64,000 nt of DNA, taken from the NCBI GenBank assembly GCA_964529175.1, contig CAZGVO010000012.1:1-64000 (forward strand), read 5' to 3'. This document shows positions 61,508 through 64,000 of this stretch, in pieces. How positions within the stretch are numbered: position 1 is the stretch's first letter; each line of letters starts with the position of its first letter. This DNA is from JAAFJM01 sp964529175 (GTDB taxonomy: Bacteria; Bacteroidota; Bacteroidia; UKL13-3). A program made the position numbers and the translations under genes. The notes below the pieces were generated by a model. The model was not told where the DNA came from, did not search any database, and was given only the letters and a program-made list of their open reading frames with translations.

Positions 61508-61888
61508 ATGAAAACAATTATACAATTTTTTTTACTAAGCATAGGATTAAGCATTTTTATAGGCTTGGCTACTTTTTGGAGTATTAATTCATTGAAAATC
61601 AATTTAAACTTTAACGATGCAATTATTTGTTTAACGTTTTATTGCATTGTAACATGTTTAGTGTTTTATATCAGTTATTTGGGTTTGAAAAAAGGTCCGC
61701 AAAATTTTGTGATGCACTCTTACGCAGCCCTAGCAGTCAGATTTATAAGCAGTTTGTTCTATGTTTTGTACTATGCGCAAACCCATAAAACGTATCAATT
61801 ATCCTTCATTTTTTACTTTATGCTGCTTTTTATTTTATTTATTGTGTTTGAAATTTATATCCTTACAACTAAATTGCGCCTCGATTAA
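61508..61888 (+). CDS. AtpI-like membrane protein of the ATP synthase operon
   Basis: A 126-residue protein with four hydrophobic segments (about 5-25, 35-56, 73-88, 96-118). There is no invariant motif, but position between atpZ and atpB and the four-helix layout fit the fast-evolving AtpI group. It probably assists assembly of the c-ring. It ends 19 bp before atpB. Confidence 0.7.
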   Translation: MKTIIQFFLLSIGLSIFIGLATFWSINSLKINLNFNDAIICLTFYCIVTCLVFYISYLGLKKGPQNFVMHSYAALAVRFISSLFYVLYYAQTHKTYQLSFIFYFMLLFILFIVFEIYILTTKLRLD

Positions 61889-61907
61889 GGACGAAACGAA
61901 GAACCAA

Positions 61908-63068
61908 ATGACTCATTTAAACAATTTGAAATCAATAAACTACACCATTAAAACTGCCCTTTTAACGATAGTGTTTTCTATCGTTTCAGTCATTTCTTTC
62001 GCAAATCAACCTGTAACTAGCGAACATACTGATTCTACAGCAGCTACCGTTGAAAACGAACATTCGACTGCTGCCCACGCAGAAGGTACACATGAGGAAA
62101 ATCATGGTGAGGAAAAATTTGATGCTAACAAAACCATTATGGAGCATATTGCCGATGCTCACGATTGGCATTTATTTGGACATACCAGTATTCATTTACC
62201 AGTAATTATTTATACAGATAAAGGGTTAGAAACTTTTTCGAGTGGCAAATTTAACCATGGTCATGATGTATTTAAAGGTAACTACACTTATAAACTAGTT
62301 CACGAAAAAATTAAAGTTGTAAACGAAGCAGGCGAAGTAGATGAAGAAGCGAGCAAAAAAGTATTAGACTTTTCTATTACTAAAAATGTTGCAACTTTAT
62401 TTATTGCAGTAATAGGTTTATTATTAATATTCTTAACTGTAGCTAAAGGTTACAGCAAAAGAGGAATCGGTGCTCCTAAAGGCTTACAAAGCTGGATTGA
62501 ACCAATCATTATTTTTGTTCGTGACGATATTGCTAAGCCAAACTTAGGTGATAAATACCAAAAGTTTATGCCTTATTTATTAACTGTTTTCTTCTTTATT
62601 TGGTTCATTAACGTAATTGGTTTAATTCCGTTTTTTCCAGGAGGAGCTAACGTAACAGGTAATATAGCAGTAACCTTAGTGTTAGCAGTAATTACTTTCT
62701 TAATAACTAATTTTAACGGTAACAAAAACTACTGGGGACATATTTTTACGCCTCACGTGCCACTTTGGTTATACCCATTAATGATTCCAGTAGAAATTAT
62801 TGGTATCTTCACAAAACCTTTCGCTTTAATGATTCGTTTGTTTGCAAACATTACAGCAGGACATATTTTAGTGCTAAGCTTAGTTTGTTTAGCATTCATC
62901 TTTAAATCGTATGCAGTAGGTGCAGTAGCAACTCCTCTTATCGTATTTATTAGCGCTATTGAATTATTGGTTGCTTTTATCCAAGCATTTATATTCACTA
63001 TTTTGTCGGCCTTATTTATTGGAATGGCCGTTCAAGAACCTGAACATGGCGAGGAAGCACACCACTAA
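61908..63068 (+). CDS. atpB: F0F1 ATP synthase subunit a
   Basis: ATG 61908 gives 386 residues; the frame is open further upstream but overlaps the previous gene. An N-terminal signal peptide (TALLTIVFSIVSVISFANQ) leads into a His/Glu-rich periplasmic segment (about 35-80), then a 100-residue domain, then the F0 a core. The essential arginine lies in LMIRLFANITAGH, with YPLMIPVEIIGIFTKPF before it. Proton flow from membrane to c-ring passes here. The extension is a known Bacteroidota trait. The C-terminus is again acidic and His-rich (EPEHGEEAHH). Confidence 0.94.
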   Translation: MTHLNNLKSINYTIKTALLTIVFSIVSVISFANQPVTSEHTDSTAATVENEHSTAAHAEGTHEENHGEEKFDANKTIMEHIADAHDWHLFGHTSIHLPVIIYTDKGLETFSSGKFNHGHDVFKGNYTYKLVHEKIKVVNEAGEVDEEASKKVLDFSITKNVATLFIAVIGLLLIFLTVAKGYSKRGIGAPKGLQSWIEPIIIFVRDDIAKPNLGDKYQKFMPYLLTVFFFIWFINVIGLIPFFPGGANVTGNIAVTLVLAVITFLITNFNGNKNYWGHIFTPHVPLWLYPLMIPVEIIGIFTKPFALMIRLFANITAGHILVLSLVCLAFIFKSYAVGAVATPLIVFISAIELLVAFIQAFIFTILSALFIGMAVQEPEHGEEAHH

Positions 63069-63120
63069 TCAATAAAAAATAAATTTTAAAAATTTCAAAC
63101 TAAACTAAATAAAAACTAAA

Positions 63121-63336
63121 ATGACAGGAAGTATCGCTGCAATCGGAGCTGGACTAGCCGCAATCGGAGCTGGACTAGGTATTGGAAGAATTGGTGGATC
63201 TGCTATGGAAGGTATGGCAAGACAACCAGAAGCTGCTAACAAAATTCAAACTGCAATGTTAATTGCTGCCGCTTTCGTTGAAGCGGTTGCTTTATTCGCG
63301 GTGGTTGTTGCTTTGTTAGGAAACGGAGCTAACTAA
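63121..63336 (+). CDS. atpE: F0F1 ATP synthase subunit c
   Basis: A 71-residue hairpin protein: helix 1 rich in Gly/Ala (about 4-28), polar loop with RQPEA (34-38) and helix 2 (about 44-66) with the proton-binding Glu54 in AFVEAVALF. The sodium-binding pattern (Gln in helix 1, Glu followed by Ser/Thr) is absent, so it is probably proton-driven. Ring subunits are needed in multiple copies, and a hairpin terminator directly follows, which could raise c relative to the downstream subunits. Confidence 0.97.
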   Translation: MTGSIAAIGAGLAAIGAGLGIGRIGGSAMEGMARQPEAANKIQTAMLIAAAFVEAVALFAVVVALLGNGAN

Positions 63337-63352
63337 TTAATTAGTACCCCAA

Positions 63353-63386
63353 AAAGCCCGGTTGTTTTTAAATCGGGCTTTATTTT
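63353..63386 (+). terminator. Intra-operon terminator between atpE and atpF
   Basis: AAAGCCCG (63353-63360) pairs with CGGGCTTT (63374-63381) over a 13-nt loop and is followed by T-rich DNA. The next gene starts 34 bases later in the same direction, so this is probably a partial terminator. Confidence 0.75.
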
Positions 63387-63419
63387 ATTTGAAAAAACTT
63401 TTATAAAATTATATATACA

Positions 63420-63914
63420 ATGGATTTAGTAACCCCAAGTATTGGTTTGATTTTTTGGAGTTCGATAGCATTTTTTATACTATTTTTTGTATTAACAAAA
63501 TTTGCTTGGAAACCAATTACCAAAACCCTTAAAGAAAGAGAAGATAGTATTGATGAGGCTTTAAAATCGGCCGAAACCGCTCGTTTACAGTTGGAAAGTT
63601 TAAAAACTGATAACCAACGTTTATTAAACGAAGCTCGTGCTGAGCGTGATAAGTTATTAAAAGAAGCTAACGAAATTAAGGATCAAATTTTAGCTAAAGC
63701 TAAAAGTGATGCTAAAAACGAAGGCGATAAAATGATAGCTGCAGCTAAAGAAGCAATTGAAATGGAGAAAGTAAATGCCATGAACCAATTGAAAACTCAA
63801 GTTGCTAATCTTTCAGTTGATTTAGCTGAAAAAATATTACGTAACAAAATGGAAGACAGAAGCCAACAAGAGGTTTTTGTAAATGAAAGTTTAAAAAATA
63901 TAACACTGAACTAG
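63420..63914 (+). CDS. atpF: F0F1 ATP synthase subunit b
   Basis: A 164-residue protein, one N-terminal membrane helix (about 5-25, SIGLIFWSSIAFFILFFVLT) and a long charged amphipathic helix up to the C-terminus (RLQLESLKTDNQRLLNEARA and following), typical of the peripheral stalk. It holds F1 and F0 together. It ends one base before atpH, a tight coupling usual in the operon. Confidence 0.95.
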   Translation: MDLVTPSIGLIFWSSIAFFILFFVLTKFAWKPITKTLKEREDSIDEALKSAETARLQLESLKTDNQRLLNEARAERDKLLKEANEIKDQILAKAKSDAKNEGDKMIAAAKEAIEMEKVNAMNQLKTQVANLSVDLAEKILRNKMEDRSQQEVFVNESLKNITLN

Positions 63915-63915
63915 T

Positions 63916-64000
63916 ATGTCGGATTTTAGAGTAGCCAGTCGTTATGCAAAGTCATTAGTTGATTTAGCTATTGAACAAAACCTGCTAGATGTAGTTTGTG
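63916..64000 (+). CDS. atpH: F0F1 ATP synthase subunit delta, N-terminal fragment
   Basis: ATG 63916 begins MSDFRVASRYAKSLVDLAIEQ, matching the delta subunit start (R-Y-A-K-S/A-L). It is cut by the window edge after 28 codons. The remaining atp genes presumably follow outside the window. Confidence 0.9.
   Translation, partial: MSDFRVASRYAKSLVDLAIEQNLLDVVC

Noticed and set aside
61761..61907. Longer start for atpB
   Set aside because: The extension overlaps the preceding gene in another frame and lies before a clear signal peptide; ATG 61908 is preferred.
1..64000. tRNA, rRNA or riboswitch genes
   Set aside because: No cloverleaf-like or ribosomal stretch and no recognisable riboswitch core was seen in any intergenic gap.

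Overview
The window is AT-rich chromosomal DNA from a member of the Bacteroidota. The evidence is secreted proteins with type IX secretion (T9SS) C-terminal sorting domains, a CHU-type gliding-associated C-terminus, a TonB-dependent receptor, promoters of the TTG-N~20-TAnnTTTG kind (clearest before the potassium transporter at 48392), and a long periplasmic N-terminal extension on ATP synthase subunit a. I cannot name the genus. No tRNA, rRNA, CRISPR array, complete prophage or complete insertion sequence was seen.

Layout. 1-1143: the tail of a T9SS protein and a diheme-type lipoprotein. 1176-8729: a sucrose-type sugar locus with TonB-dependent receptor, sodium/solute symporter, GH100-like invertase and PfkB sugar kinase, divergent from a LacI regulator with operator-like palindromes in the shared gap. 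8781-11818: secreted M43 metalloprotease and chorismate synthase. 11906-17420: an envelope cluster joining a CsgG-like/TPR protein, an outer-membrane barrel, a lipoprotein and two LPP20-type proteins; two members share UVR-like helical hairpins. 17563-20993: crotonase, ComEC, small membrane protein. 21226-21920: an orphan polymorphic-toxin tip remnant with an Imm26-like immunity gene beside inverted repeats. 22065-27443: PdeM phosphoesterase, Lgt, agmatinase, methionine aminopeptidase, outer-membrane protein, truncated globin. 27507-30457: three secreted adhesin-like proteins in a row. 30464-38188: exonuclease/GIY-YIG fusion, cyanophycinase-like peptidase, antiporter, Usp, M28 peptidase and unknowns, separated by low-complexity intergenic repeats.

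38361-43674 looks accessory. It has a 42-bp palindrome-containing tandem array, a possible insertion-sequence end, a duplicated pair of unknown genes, then a tight operon: a 36-residue-repeat protein, two paralogous PD-(D/E)XK nucleases and a WYL-domain regulator. This is the best candidate for an undescribed system, perhaps defence-related, but function is inference. 43794-61205 returns to mostly household genes (antiporter, glyA, LysE, kup, murF, PLP enzyme, GT-C and GT2 glycosyltransferases, dienelactone hydrolase) with one small gene broken by an in-frame stop. 61266 to the end is the F0 part of the ATP synthase operon (atpZ, an AtpI-like gene, atpB, atpE, atpF, start of atpH).

Links between genes. 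The sugar locus would take a disaccharide, probably sucrose, through the outer membrane (receptor) and inner membrane (symporter), hydrolyse it in the cytoplasm and phosphorylate the fructose, under LacI control. The envelope cluster probably builds one outer-membrane-associated assembly. Most transcription units end in strong hairpin terminators, which help define their borders.
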